From: Acinetobacter pragensis
Lineage (GTDB): Bacteria > Pseudomonadota > Gammaproteobacteria > Pseudomonadales > Moraxellaceae
Length of the DNA: 64,000 nt
Direction of reading: 5' to 3'
NCBI RefSeq assembly: GCF_001605895.1
Contig: NZ_LUAW01000015.1
Location: 97,193-161,192, forward strand
Made by a program: the position numbers and the translations under genes. The notes under the pieces are model-generated. The model was given only the letters and a program-made list of their open reading frames with translations. It had not been told where the DNA came from and made no database searches. Below are positions 24,986-33,801 of the stretch, one piece after another (the first letter of the stretch is position 1; each line of letters opens with the position of its first letter).

Positions 24986-26377
24986 ATGACTGACCAATAC
25001 CAAGCATTCGCAAAATCTCCAATTGGTAAATTTGTCATCAAAAATTTAGGTTTGCCCGCACCGACTTTCCTAGAGCGTTTTGAGTCTGCTACTCCTGTAG
25101 TGAAAGGTGCAGTACTTGTAGGGGCGGCATCCAACTGCGTATTGTCAGCTTCCATTGCGCAAGTATTGGCAAATATTCATGCAAACAGCTATGCTGGCAA
25201 CAATCCGGAACTTCAGCAGGCTGCGGCGCAAGCAGGTTTAAATCTTGGCGCATTTAACGAAGGCGATAAAGAGTCAAAATTTAAAGTCGTTGTTTTTGAT
25301 GCATCGGGCATTGAAAATTCAGAACAGCTGCATGAACTGTATGCATTCTTCAATCCGATCGCGCGTCAAATTCAAGCTTCTGGCCGTGTTGTGGTTATTG
25401 GCACAACCCCTGAAACTGCCCCTACTGTAAAACAAGCGATTGCGCAGCGGGCATTAGAAGGCTTTGTTAAATCTGTCGGCAAAGAATTCAAAAAAGGTAT
25501 TGCTGCGAATTTAATTTATGTTGATGCAGGTGCTGAGGCAAATCTTGAATCTGCACTGCGTTTTGCCATTTCACCGCGGTCAGCTTATGTTTCGGGTCAG
25601 GTCATCCGCGTATCTAAGGCTGATGCAGTGGAAATTGATTGGGCAAAACCGCTAGCAGGCAAAACGGCTGTTGTGACCGGCGCAAGCCGCGGTATTGGCG
25701 AAGCCATTGCTCATGTGCTTTCACGTGACGGCGCGCATGTCATCTGCTTGGATGTGCCGCAGCAGCAGGCTGATCTTGACCGTGTTGCTGGTGAAATTGG
25801 CGGTTCGACACTGGCGATTGATATTACAGCTGCAGACGCTGGTGAAAAAATTAAAGAAGCTGCGGCAGCGCAGGGCGGTTTGGATATTATTGTGCACAAT
25901 GCGGGTATTACCCGTGACAAAACTTTAGCCAATATGAAGCCTGAACTTTGGGATTTGGTGATCAACATCAATTTGTCTGCCATTGAGCGTGTCAACGATT
26001 ATTTGCTCAGTAACGACGGCTTCAATGCCAATGGCCGTATTGTCTGCGTATCTTCAATTTCCGGTATTGCCGGCAATTTGGGGCAAACCAATTACGCGGC
26101 TTCTAAAGCAGGTGTAATTGGTGTAGTTAAATTTACTGCGCCACTATTGAAAAATGGCGTGACAATAAACGCGGTAGCGCCTGGTTTTATTGAAACGCAA
26201 ATGACAGCGGCGATTCCGTTCGCAATCCGTGAAGCGGGCCGCCGTATGAACTCTATGAGCCAAGGCGGTTTGCCGGAAGATGTTGCAGAAACAATTGCAA
26301 TGTTTGCATCATCTGCTTCTACAGGGCTTAACGGCAACGTCGTACGTGTTTGCGGTCAAAGCTTATTAGGTGCTTAA
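24986..26377 (+). CDS. two-domain 3-oxoacyl-ACP/CoA reductase (FabG4-like)
   Basis: A 463-residue short-chain dehydrogenase of the high-molecular-weight FabG type. The N-terminal 220 residues are a degenerate Rossmann-like domain. The catalytic domain starts near 225 with the cofactor motif TGASRGIGEA (231-240), NAG near 305, and the Ser/Tyr/Lys set with Ser356/357, Tyr370 and Lys374 in YAASK. It should reduce 3-oxoacyl thioesters with NAD(P)H. The MaoC hydratase follows after a terminator, and the thiolase is divergent. Together these three enzymes form a beta-oxidation or reverse-elongation set. GAGAGA precedes the start. Confidence 0.9.
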   Translation: MTDQYQAFAKSPIGKFVIKNLGLPAPTFLERFESATPVVKGAVLVGAASNCVLSASIAQVLANIHANSYAGNNPELQQAAAQAGLNLGAFNEGDKESKFKVVVFDASGIENSEQLHELYAFFNPIARQIQASGRVVVIGTTPETAPTVKQAIAQRALEGFVKSVGKEFKKGIAANLIYVDAGAEANLESALRFAISPRSAYVSGQVIRVSKADAVEIDWAKPLAGKTAVVTGASRGIGEAIAHVLSRDGAHVICLDVPQQQADLDRVAGEIGGSTLAIDITAADAGEKIKEAAAAQGGLDIIVHNAGITRDKTLANMKPELWDLVININLSAIERVNDYLLSNDGFNANGRIVCVSSISGIAGNLGQTNYAASKAGVIGVVKFTAPLLKNGVTINAVAPGFIETQMTAAIPFAIREAGRRMNSMSQGGLPEDVAETIAMFASSASTGLNGNVVRVCGQSLLGA

Positions 26378-26391
26378 GACAGAATTCACCT

Positions 26392-26418
26392 AAATCCCTC
26401 TTTCATAAAGAGGGATTT
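26392..26418 (+). terminator. terminator-like hairpin after the reductase
   Basis: AAATCCCTCTTT-CAT-AAAGAGGGATTT, a perfect 12-bp stem, 14 bases after the stop codon. It has few trailing T. Confidence 0.65.
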
Positions 26419-26546
26419 CGCTTTCCTTTACTAAAGGGAGGCCAGAAGGGATTAGTTGATTAGGGAGATTTTTTAATTTACCTTTCCCTAACCCGCTCCT
26501 TAATGGAGAGGGAACTTTATAAAGATAAAACTTTCAAGGATTTATT
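26419..26546. repeat. possible intergenic repeat with CCCT/AGGG blocks
   Basis: Between the FabG-like and MaoC genes the sequence carries repeated short G/C blocks (AAAGGGAGG, TTAGGGAGA, TTTCCCTAACCCGC, GGAGAGGGAA), which form imperfect inverted repeats. The pattern looks like an interspersed small repeat of the genus, but only one copy is seen in this window. It ends with AAGGATTTATT, the ribosome binding site of the next gene. Confidence 0.35.
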
Positions 26547-27401
26547 ATGAATATCCGCCATTTCAGTCAGCTGCCGAAACCTTATTTGGCTTATCCAAAA
26601 GTCATTCAGGGCTTGATTTTTAAGAAACCGAAAGGTGAAAAAGTTTTGCCGCAAGTTGAATATGTGGTGGATTCATTTCAGGTCGATCCAAAACATTTAA
26701 AAGCCTATAACGAAGTTTGCGGTTTTAAAAACAATGGCTATATTCCTGCAATTTATTTAGCGGTACTTTCACAAAGCCTGCAAATGCACATGATGACTCA
26801 GGAAGCATTTCCATTTGCAATCCTTGGTTTAGTGCATATCCGCAACCAAGTGAAGCAGTACCGTAAAGTGGGCGTGAATGAGCAGCTGAGCCTGTCATGC
26901 AAATTCGGTGAATTGAAGCCGCATGATAAAGGCGTGCAATTTGATTATATCACTACAGCCAAAGTGGGCAATGACGTAGTTGTGGAGTCATTAACCACTT
27001 ATTTAGCGCGCCAGAAAACAGCAGGCGGCGCAGGCGCTAAATCGGCAGAAACCCAAACACCTGAATACAAGCTGGCTGCGCAGTGGGATGTGTCTGAAAA
27101 TACAGGCCGCCGTTATGCATTGACTTCTGGCGATTTTAACTTAATCCATATTCATGCGGTGACGGCTAAAGCGTTCGGCTTTAAACAGGCCATTGCCCAC
27201 GGGATGTGGAGTAAGGCAAGAGCTCTATCTAATTTGAATTTGCCAGATGCTTATGAAGCAGATGTTGGGTTTAAATTGCCTATATATTTGCCGTCGCAGG
27301 TGGAATTCCTCACTGCGGAACAGGGGCAAAACACTGAATTTTTGATTCGCAGCGCCAAGAATCAAAAGCCGCATGTGACCGGCACTGTCAAAGCGCTTTA
27401 A
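26547..27401 (+). CDS. MaoC-like (R)-specific enoyl-CoA hydratase
   Basis: A 284-residue double hot-dog protein of the MaoC family, adding water to trans-2-enoyl-CoA to give (R)-3-hydroxyacyl-CoA, or the reverse. The catalytic motif is in SGDFNLIHIHAVTAKAFGF (Asp/Asn then His), followed by AIAHGMW, which is the family signature. The first half (about 1-165) is the second, non-catalytic hot-dog. It lies directly downstream of the FabG-like reductase, whose product or substrate it shares, and a terminator follows. This pairing, with a thiolase nearby, suggests an acyl-CoA oxidation or elongation module. Confidence 0.88.
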   Translation: MNIRHFSQLPKPYLAYPKVIQGLIFKKPKGEKVLPQVEYVVDSFQVDPKHLKAYNEVCGFKNNGYIPAIYLAVLSQSLQMHMMTQEAFPFAILGLVHIRNQVKQYRKVGVNEQLSLSCKFGELKPHDKGVQFDYITTAKVGNDVVVESLTTYLARQKTAGGAGAKSAETQTPEYKLAAQWDVSENTGRRYALTSGDFNLIHIHAVTAKAFGFKQAIAHGMWSKARALSNLNLPDAYEADVGFKLPIYLPSQVEFLTAEQGQNTEFLIRSAKNQKPHVTGTVKAL

Positions 27402-27412
27402 TCGCCTAATCC

Positions 27413-27447
27413 AAAGCCTAAATTAGCAATAATTTAGGCTTTTTTAA
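27413..27447 (+). terminator. Rho-independent terminator
   Basis: AAGCCTAAATT / AATTTAGGCTT stem followed by TTTTT. Confidence 0.85.
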
Positions 27448-27483
27448 TAAAGACGCTGATGGACGCAGAAGAGGAAAAAAGAT

Positions 27484-28767
27484 ATGGACATCAATCAAAT
27501 CAAACAGTTCTTTTCAGCAAATCCCCATAATTTTAACGGTATAGCGGATGAGCGATTTATCGATCTCGCACAGCTCTTCAGCCGCTTACAGGATAATCAG
27601 GCGGCCTATGGCGGAGCGGCTTTAGCTGTGTATTTTCAAGGTCAAAAAGTTGTTGATATTTTTACAGGCCAAAAATCTGCAGATGAAAAATGGCAGGCGG
27701 ATACATTATCAATCTGCTATTCCACAGGTAAAGGCGTCTTGGCTGCTTTGGCGCATATTATGGTGAGTCAGGGAATTGTAGAATATGACCAGCCGATAGC
27801 GCATTACTGGCCTGAATTTGCACAAAATGGCAAAGCACAAATCACCTTGCGCCATATTCTCAGTCATCAAAGCGGTTTATATGATGTGCGCAATAATATT
27901 GCAGAAGCCGCTGAAATGAAGGACTGGCGCCACATGCTGAATGTTATGGCCAAGGCCAAGCCTCGCTTCAGCTTTGGTGAAGATTTTGCCTATCAGCCCT
28001 TAACTTTTGGCTGGCTGGTGGGCGGAGTGCTGGAAAAAGCGTCCAATCAGTCTTTGGCGCACTTAATGCAGATGTATCTGATTGAACCGCTTGAATTGGA
28101 CGGCGCGTATTTTGGTGTGCCTAGCGATCAATTGCCCCGCGTTGCGCGGCCATTGCCAAGGCTTTTACCTGAAGCTTTACAGCAAGCAGAGCAGGGACAG
28201 GCAGGGCCAAAAAAAGTACAGAAACAGGCTCCACGCAAAGCATCACCGGTAGATAGATTAATTCAATGGAGCGGTCAAAACCCGCAGGATTTTCAGGATG
28301 CTATGATTCCAAAAGGGATGAAGGCCTTCAGCTTTTTTAGTGATGAAGGCATGCAGGCGGTGATTCCTGCAGCGAATGGCGCTTTTACAGCAAATAGCTT
28401 AGCGAAGATTTACGCCATGCTGGCTAATCGGGGAGCATGGAACGATCAGCAGCTGATTAATGCAGAAACTTTTGCCAAACTATGTGAAGTGCAAAGCCGC
28501 AAGCGTGACCGAATTATGCCTATTCCTATGCATTGGCGTTTAGGCTATCACCGGGTGTTAAGCTTAGGAAAATCATCCAAAGGCTTTGGCCATATTGGCT
28601 TTAATGGCTCAGGCGCATGGTGCGATCCAGAGCGTCAGTTAAGTTTTGCTTATACGCATAATTTTCCAACAGGCTCACTTACCGGAGATTATCGTTTGTG
28701 GGCATTAACCCAAGAAACACTAAGATGTGCCGATAAGATTTTAACAGGGCATAAAGGCTGGTTTTAA
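27484..28767 (+). CDS. beta-lactamase-fold serine hydrolase (EstB-like)
   Basis: A 427-residue serine hydrolase of the beta-lactamase/penicillin-binding-protein C and esterase VIII group. The SxxK motif is Ser80-Thr-Gly-Lys83 in CYSTGKG. The tyrosine motif is Tyr170 (FAYQPLTFGW), a YxN-like motif with Pro in place of Asn. A C-terminal HIGFNGSG segment may stand in for the KTG box. There is no signal peptide, so it is cytoplasmic and more likely an esterase than a resistance enzyme. GAGGAAA precedes the ATG. It may belong to the acyl-CoA gene neighbourhood, but a terminator separates it from the MaoC gene. Confidence 0.88.
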   Translation: MDINQIKQFFSANPHNFNGIADERFIDLAQLFSRLQDNQAAYGGAALAVYFQGQKVVDIFTGQKSADEKWQADTLSICYSTGKGVLAALAHIMVSQGIVEYDQPIAHYWPEFAQNGKAQITLRHILSHQSGLYDVRNNIAEAAEMKDWRHMLNVMAKAKPRFSFGEDFAYQPLTFGWLVGGVLEKASNQSLAHLMQMYLIEPLELDGAYFGVPSDQLPRVARPLPRLLPEALQQAEQGQAGPKKVQKQAPRKASPVDRLIQWSGQNPQDFQDAMIPKGMKAFSFFSDEGMQAVIPAANGAFTANSLAKIYAMLANRGAWNDQQLINAETFAKLCEVQSRKRDRIMPIPMHWRLGYHRVLSLGKSSKGFGHIGFNGSGAWCDPERQLSFAYTHNFPTGSLTGDYRLWALTQETLRCADKILTGHKGWF

Positions 28768-28847
28768 GATTTCAATAGGATATGCGGCAGACGTAAACTT
28801 TGAAATTTGTGATATTGTTGCGCCAGAAATTTGAATGCAGCTGTGTT

Positions 28848-29300
28848 ATGAAAAAAACCGTTTTGATCCCGTTAATAGCCACGGGCGCATTATTCGGCTG
28901 TCAGGAAGCGAATCAGTCACAAGGCAAAGATACATCTGCGATCGAACAAAAAGTGCAGCAGCCTTTATGGGCAGGAGCTTACAGCGGAACGACACCATGT
29001 ATGGGCTGTCACTCACGCTGCGAAGAATGTCCCGGCATGGCAGTCGACTTGGTTTTAAATCAAGATCAGACTTATGAGCTGCGCCGTGAAAGCTTAAGCG
29101 GTCATAATGAGGTGGAAGTGCTAAAAGGCCGACTACTTTTTAAAAATGCTGAGCAAACCCAGTTGGAATTGCTGAATGTAAAAAGCCGTAATTTAATTTA
29201 TGTCGATTTAGATCATCAAATGCTGGAAATCAGAGAGGATCAAACCGCGCAGCCGTATGCCGCGCAAGATGATTTTTTGCTTGAATTGGCGACAGCTTAA
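28848..29300 (+). CDS. NlpE-like copper-resistance lipoprotein with four Cys
   Basis: A 150-residue predicted lipoprotein. The signal peptide MKKTVLIPLIATGALFGC ends at Cys18. The following domain, WAGAYSGTTPCMGC...VDLVLNQDQTYELRRESL, matches the N-terminal beta-barrel of NlpE, an outer-membrane lipoprotein linked to copper tolerance and surface sensing. Where E. coli NlpE has CxxC, this protein has C51, C54, C58 and C61 (CxxC-x3-CxxC), which could bind a metal. The start at 28848 (ATG) is preferred over the TTG at 28800 because it gives the signal peptide. The ribosome binding site is weak. Its C-terminal half is shorter than in E. coli NlpE. Confidence 0.75.
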   Translation: MKKTVLIPLIATGALFGCQEANQSQGKDTSAIEQKVQQPLWAGAYSGTTPCMGCHSRCEECPGMAVDLVLNQDQTYELRRESLSGHNEVEVLKGRLLFKNAEQTQLELLNVKSRNLIYVDLDHQMLEIREDQTAQPYAAQDDFLLELATA

Positions 29301-29358
29301 TCATTTTAAGCTGCTTATATAATTTTGAATTGAGTCGTCTTTACCATTGCACTTGGCC

Positions 29359-30129
29359 ATGGTAGAAAGATATCTATATTCAAAACCATATAAAGCAATG
29401 ATTAAAAAAGAATTATCAATAACTGAACTGTTTGCCGTTTTATCTGTAGTTGCGTTAAGTATTTCGGTGCTTTCAAATGCCTTTTTTTATTATTCTTTAG
29501 ATGCGCTATGGGTGATGTCTATATTATCACCCACGTTTTATATTTTTGAAATTATCAAAGTTACAGTCATTTTGTTTGCTGCAATTGCGGTTGTCGGCGG
29601 ATTAATAGCTTTATATAAATTTTTATTAAAAAAATGGCAGATTTTGAAGCCCAAGGCTAGATATAGGCTAAATATACATGGTGATAATTTAGAGTTGAAG
29701 CAAAGTGTAAAGTCGAGTGAAAAAAGATTTGAAGTAGGCCAAATTGTTTTTATTACGATAGTTACAACAATTGGCGCAGTCACTTTATTTCATTTTAAAT
29801 GGATCGGCTATACTTCTGTTTTATGGTGTGCTGTATTGGTTGGAAGCATCCTAGCCTTTCTCACAGACCATAAGATACATAAAGATCAAAGTTTAAAAAT
29901 CATTGTTTTTACAATAATCGCACTTTTTGCCACTTGTTACTCAGCGCAACTAAAACTCAATGGGATTCAAAATTCGCCCGTAGCCTTTTTGAAGTCTCCA
30001 GACAAAAATACATGGTACGTTTTAGATGGATTTCAGGACAAAGTCATTCTTTTAAGTCAGGCCGAAAACAAATCAAATATTAAAGTGGTTAAATTTGACG
30101 AAATTGATCGAATTAGTCCCATCAACTGA
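29359..30129 (+). CDS. membrane protein of unknown function
   Basis: About 256 residues with five probable transmembrane segments, near 26-42, 49-62, 66-86, 144-158 and 188-198, and two soluble stretches (a basic loop KPKARYRLNIHGDNLELKQSVKSSEK and a C-terminal domain ending KFDEIDRISPIN). I do not recognise the family. The start is uncertain: ATG at 29359 and ATG at 29398 both lack a good ribosome binding site. It lies just before dnaX on the same strand with a 60-base gap. No motif suggests a function. Confidence 0.62.
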   Translation: MVERYLYSKPYKAMIKKELSITELFAVLSVVALSISVLSNAFFYYSLDALWVMSILSPTFYIFEIIKVTVILFAAIAVVGGLIALYKFLLKKWQILKPKARYRLNIHGDNLELKQSVKSSEKRFEVGQIVFITIVTTIGAVTLFHFKWIGYTSVLWCAVLVGSILAFLTDHKIHKDQSLKIIVFTIIALFATCYSAQLKLNGIQNSPVAFLKSPDKNTWYVLDGFQDKVILLSQAENKSNIKVVKFDEIDRISPIN

Positions 30130-30189
30130 GATCTTCATTCACTCTTGGCTAAAAAAACAGTATCCTTATGCATGTGAAAAGGAGCATAC

Positions 30190-32385
30190 ATGTATCAAGT
30201 ACTTGCGCGAAAATACCGTCCCCGCAATTTTAATGAATTGGTTGGTCAAAACCATGTTTCCCGTGCCTTAACGAGCGCGTTGGAACGCGGCCGTCTGCAC
30301 CATGCCTATTTATTTACGGGTACACGCGGTGTCGGCAAAACCACGATTGCGCGTATTTTGGCGAAGTGCTTGAATTGTGAAACAGGGGTAACCTCTACAC
30401 CGTGTGAAGTGTGCGCAACATGTAAAGCCGTCAATGAAGGCCGCTTCATCGATTTAATTGAAATTGATGCGGCGTCGCGCACCAAAGTTGAAGATACCCG
30501 CGAACTTTTAGATAACGTTCCGTATGCGCCGACTCAAGGCCGCTTTAAAGTCTATTTGATCGATGAAGTGCACATGCTTTCTACGCACTCTTTCAATGCT
30601 TTATTGAAAACTTTGGAAGAGCCGCCGGAACATGTGAAGTTCTTATTTGCGACAACTGATCCGCAAAAACTCCCGATTACCGTTATTTCGCGCTGCCTGC
30701 AGTTTACTTTGCGGCCCTTGGCGGTAGATGAAATTACCGAGCATTTGACTCATATTCTAAATCAAGAAAGTATTCAGTCCGATCAAGATGCAATTTGGCA
30801 GATTGCTGAATCTGCGCAAGGCTCTTTGCGTGATGCATTGTCTTTAACCGATCAGGCGATTGCCTACGGCCAAGGCGAAGTGCATCATCAAGATGTCAAA
30901 GAAATGCTGGGTTTAATTGACCGTACCATTATTTATGACTTAATCGCGGCTATTCATCAAAATCAGCAAATGCGAATCAGTGAATTGCTCATACAGTTCA
31001 GACAGCAGGCCTTAGATGTATCCTTGGTGCTGGATCAGCTGATTTCGACATTGCATGAATTGGCTATGCTGCAGTACTTGCCGAATCTAAGCTTAAAATA
31101 TAGTGCAGAAATTAATGCCAAAATTATGCAGCTTTCGCAATTGGTCTCTGCGCAAGATTTACAGCTGTATTATCAAATTGCCTGCAAAGGCCGTGCAGAA
31201 CTGCAAATTGCGGTGACGCAAGAGCAAGGTTTTGAAATGTGCGTGCTGCGCTTGCTGGCATTCCGTCCGATGCAGCCCAATGAACGCTTGGTTTCAGCCG
31301 CGCCGCAGCAAGTGCAGCCTGCTTTTGATTCACAGAGTCTTCCTGCTTCAGCACAGCGGCCTGTTCAAGAAGCGCCTCAATCTGCAGAATCAGAGAATGG
31401 CGGGCAAGCGCAGAATATACAGCTGCAGGACATTCAAAAAGATAGTCCATCGCCCGAAATGCAATCTGCTCTTACCGCCATTGACTCATCAGATGCTTAT
31501 CTTGATGACGAATATGCGGATGAAGAGGATGCCGACAGATATGCTCAGCAGCCAGATGAGCCTTCTTCAGATGATTTCTTGGATGAGCCGGAGCAAGATC
31601 AAGTATCGGGAATTGCTGCGCAGACATCGAAAGACCAAATTGTTTTTGATGCCAGCGGTGATGATGCGCTATTTGGATTAGATCAGGATGCTCAAGCTGA
31701 TCAGACAATAGCGCAGGCAAGTACGGATGACTCACTATTTGAAGCGATTGCGCCCTTAGATGATTTTACACTGCAGGTTACAGATTCTTCTGCGCAGCAA
31801 ACAGCTGAATCAACTCCAGCTGATATGCCTGAATCGGATTTAACGGATGTGCAGGATACTGCTGTTTCATCAAATTTAAACCATGAAAAACCTCAATCAG
31901 CTCAAGCTGTGGCTGAGCAGCCTGTCATTCCTGCTGAATCATTGAGTGCACCAGCTGCTTCAAACCTTATGCCGCAGGATATTTTGAAGCTCCAGCCGCA
32001 GCAATTGGAAGGTGAGTGGACAGTAGATAAGTGGGAGTATTGGTTCAGAAGCAGTGAATTATCTCCTGCTTTACAGGAACTCGCGCAGCATGGCCTAATG
32101 ATGGGTGAAATTGACGGCAAGTCAACGTTTCATATTCCGCAAAAATATGAGCGCCTAGTGACACAAATGCAGCATTTGCTTGAACAAGCGCTGCACTTGC
32201 AATGGCCTTCAACACACTTTGATGTGAAATATGAAGCGCTGGAAGAGCTTACGCCCTATGCATTGCAGCATGAACGAAAGGGAAAAGCTTTTCAGCGCGC
32301 TTCTGAGCTTCTGCATAGTGAACCCGTCGTAAAATCCTTATTAACGGCTTTTGACGGTAAGCTGGAAAATATTCAGCTTAAATAA
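30190..32385 (+). CDS. dnaX: DNA polymerase III subunit tau (DnaX)
   Basis: A 731-residue DnaX, the clamp-loader ATPase of the DNA polymerase III holoenzyme. The AAA+ domain has the Walker A GTRGVGKT (44-51), the zinc module with C63, C72, C75 and C78, the Walker B LIDEVHM, and the sensor/arginine-finger motif ISRCLQF. Domains I-III run to about residue 365. A long acidic, Gln-rich linker (365-600) follows, then a C-terminal segment that in tau contacts DnaE and DnaB. Its start has AAAGGAGC just upstream. Its last 8 bases overlap the convergent thioesterase gene. A candidate -1 frameshift site that could make a short gamma form lies at 31427-31445. Confidence 0.96.
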   Translation: MYQVLARKYRPRNFNELVGQNHVSRALTSALERGRLHHAYLFTGTRGVGKTTIARILAKCLNCETGVTSTPCEVCATCKAVNEGRFIDLIEIDAASRTKVEDTRELLDNVPYAPTQGRFKVYLIDEVHMLSTHSFNALLKTLEEPPEHVKFLFATTDPQKLPITVISRCLQFTLRPLAVDEITEHLTHILNQESIQSDQDAIWQIAESAQGSLRDALSLTDQAIAYGQGEVHHQDVKEMLGLIDRTIIYDLIAAIHQNQQMRISELLIQFRQQALDVSLVLDQLISTLHELAMLQYLPNLSLKYSAEINAKIMQLSQLVSAQDLQLYYQIACKGRAELQIAVTQEQGFEMCVLRLLAFRPMQPNERLVSAAPQQVQPAFDSQSLPASAQRPVQEAPQSAESENGGQAQNIQLQDIQKDSPSPEMQSALTAIDSSDAYLDDEYADEEDADRYAQQPDEPSSDDFLDEPEQDQVSGIAAQTSKDQIVFDASGDDALFGLDQDAQADQTIAQASTDDSLFEAIAPLDDFTLQVTDSSAQQTAESTPADMPESDLTDVQDTAVSSNLNHEKPQSAQAVAEQPVIPAESLSAPAASNLMPQDILKLQPQQLEGEWTVDKWEYWFRSSELSPALQELAQHGLMMGEIDGKSTFHIPQKYERLVTQMQHLLEQALHLQWPSTHFDVKYEALEELTPYALQHERKGKAFQRASELLHSEPVVKSLLTAFDGKLENIQLK
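31427..31445 (+). other. candidate -1 frameshift site inside dnaX
   Basis: In the dnaX frame the codons CAA AAA GAT follow an internal AGGA six bases upstream. A one-base backward slip on the A5 run would read AGA then stop at TAG (31443-31445), giving a product of about 418 residues. E. coli gamma is 431 residues and forms in the same way at A AAA AAG. The heptamer here is not canonical. Confidence 0.3.
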
Positions 32386-32827
32386 GTTCAGTTTTGGGTG
32401 TTAAGTAGTGATTTAAAGCATCCCGCATTTCAGCTGGAATCGGGGTGCTTTTCCGTGTTTGGCGGTCTACAAAAACATGTACAAAATTCCCCTGCGCCGC
32501 AGGATCATTTTGTCCTTGTTTAAAAATGGCAAGGTCATAAGTCAAGGATGAATTACCAATTTTAGCGATGCTGACACCCACTTCAATCATTTCCGGGTAG
32601 CTCAATTCCTGCATAAAATTGCATGAAGAATTCACCACCAAGCCAATGATGGGTGAATCTTTTAAATGAAATCCAGCTTTTTGAATAAGCAGCGCATTTG
32701 CGGCGGTATCAAAGAAGCTGTAATACATGACGTTATTGACATGGCCGTACATATCATTGTCTGACCAGCGGGTTTGAATGGGAAAAGTGAATTTAAAGTG
32801 CTGTCTTTGTTTTGCTTGATGCTTCAT
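32378..32827 (-). CDS. acyl-CoA thioesterase (4HBT hot-dog)
   Basis: A 149-residue single hot-dog thioesterase of the YbgC/FadM (4-hydroxybenzoyl-CoA thioesterase) group, hydrolysing acyl-CoA thioesters. The family motif is WSDNDMYGHVNNVMYYSFFDTAAN (about 21-44), with the catalytic Asp in D-x-Y/F-G-H-V-N-N. It is cytoplasmic and likely tetrameric by precedent. It ends convergently with dnaX, and the two overlap by 8 bases, so their transcripts could interfere. The OmpW terminator and gene lie upstream. Confidence 0.88.
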   Translation of the reverse strand: MKHQAKQRQHFKFTFPIQTRWSDNDMYGHVNNVMYYSFFDTAANALLIQKAGFHLKDSPIIGLVVNSSCNFMQELSYPEMIEVGVSIAKIGNSSLTYDLAIFKQGQNDPAAQGNFVHVFVDRQTRKSTPIPAEMRDALNHYLTPKTELI

Positions 32828-32915
32828 TGTTTTAACTGCAAATAATTGTGCATTCTGTTGTACTGAATTTTAGCTGGGCATTCAATAGAAAATAAAAAGA
32901 TCTTCAGTGCGAATA

Positions 32916-32948
32916 TAAAAAAGCCATTCAAATATATTGAATGACTTT
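32916..32948 (-). terminator. Rho-independent terminator of the second OmpW gene
   Basis: GTCATTCAA / TTGAATGGC stem, followed on the minus strand by TTTTTT. Confidence 0.75.
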
Positions 32949-32973
32949 AAGAAGCAAAAGGTTAAAGTATTAA

Positions 32974-33801
32974 TTAAAAACGGTAGCCAATACCGAGATA
33001 AGTCACAACCGGATTGATTTCGATTTTACTGCGGCCTTCAAGAATTGTGTCACGTGGAATGTTTGCGCCAATGATTTGAGTATTGCCGATGACATTTAGT
33101 TTTGCTGTTGTAGATAGATGCGCATAGCTGACAGATGCTGTTCCAAACCAGTTTTTGGTGATATTTACATCTAAACCAGCTGTAACAACTGGCGCAAAAG
33201 CATCATCGACTTTAATTTTGCCTAACTCGGGGTTCAGTAAAGCACCAACGAGAGGGTTGCGATTTTTTAATTCATTATTCACTGCAGGATCTGCTTCAAC
33301 ATTGCTGAAATGCGCATACATAACGCCGCCGCCTAAATAAGGGCGAATGCGGTTTTCAATTGAACCAAAATGATAGCGTGCAGTAACTGTCGGAGTATAA
33401 GCATCGGTGGTCGCAATTTTATTAAATTGATCGAGCTGGGCTACTGTTCCCACCACAGGAAGTGAAATATCTCCTTTGCCTGACAGTTCCATTTCAGGAG
33501 GAGCGCCTAATACTAATTCAAGTGAAACATGATCATTGACAAAATAATCCAGCATTAAGCCAGCTGTATCAGCATCTTGAACTTCAAAACCTGCACCAGG
33601 AGAAGAAGCTTGCTGTGCGCCTAAAACAGGAGTTAGGGCAGTGGTATTGCCGCTGACACCTTGTTTTTCACCTTGCGGCATGATGTGCAGCCAGCCGGCT
33701 GACACGCCCCATGTTTTGCCATCAGTGGTTGCTGCCTGTACTGCAGGCACAGCACAAATCAACGCAGTGAAAGGTAAAATTGTTTTGAAAATTGTATTCA
33801 T
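32974..33801 (-). CDS. OmpW-family outer-membrane protein
   Basis: A 275-residue OmpW-family barrel. A signal peptide (MNTIFKTILPFTALICAVPAVQA) is followed by TWGVSAGWLHIMPQG, and the protein ends VVTYLGIGYRF with the outer-membrane terminal Phe. The pattern FRPYLGGG-like (IRPYLGGGVMYAHFSNVE) and DAFAPVVTAGLDVNITKNWFGTASVSYAHL match its longer paralogue at 22017-23138 almost segment by segment. OmpW proteins form narrow hydrophobic channels and are often regulated by iron, stress or carbon source. GGGAA lies before the start. Confidence 0.9.
   Translation of the reverse strand: MNTIFKTILPFTALICAVPAVQAATTDGKTWGVSAGWLHIMPQGEKQGVSGNTTALTPVLGAQQASSPGAGFEVQDADTAGLMLDYFVNDHVSLELVLGAPPEMELSGKGDISLPVVGTVAQLDQFNKIATTDAYTPTVTARYHFGSIENRIRPYLGGGVMYAHFSNVEADPAVNNELKNRNPLVGALLNPELGKIKVDDAFAPVVTAGLDVNITKNWFGTASVSYAHLSTTAKLNVIGNTQIIGANIPRDTILEGRSKIEINPVVTYLGIGYRF

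Noticed and set aside
30190..32385. Canonical A-AAA-AAG slippery heptamer in dnaX
   Set aside because: Not present in the reading frame; only the weaker A5 site at 31436-31440 was found and is reported with low confidence.
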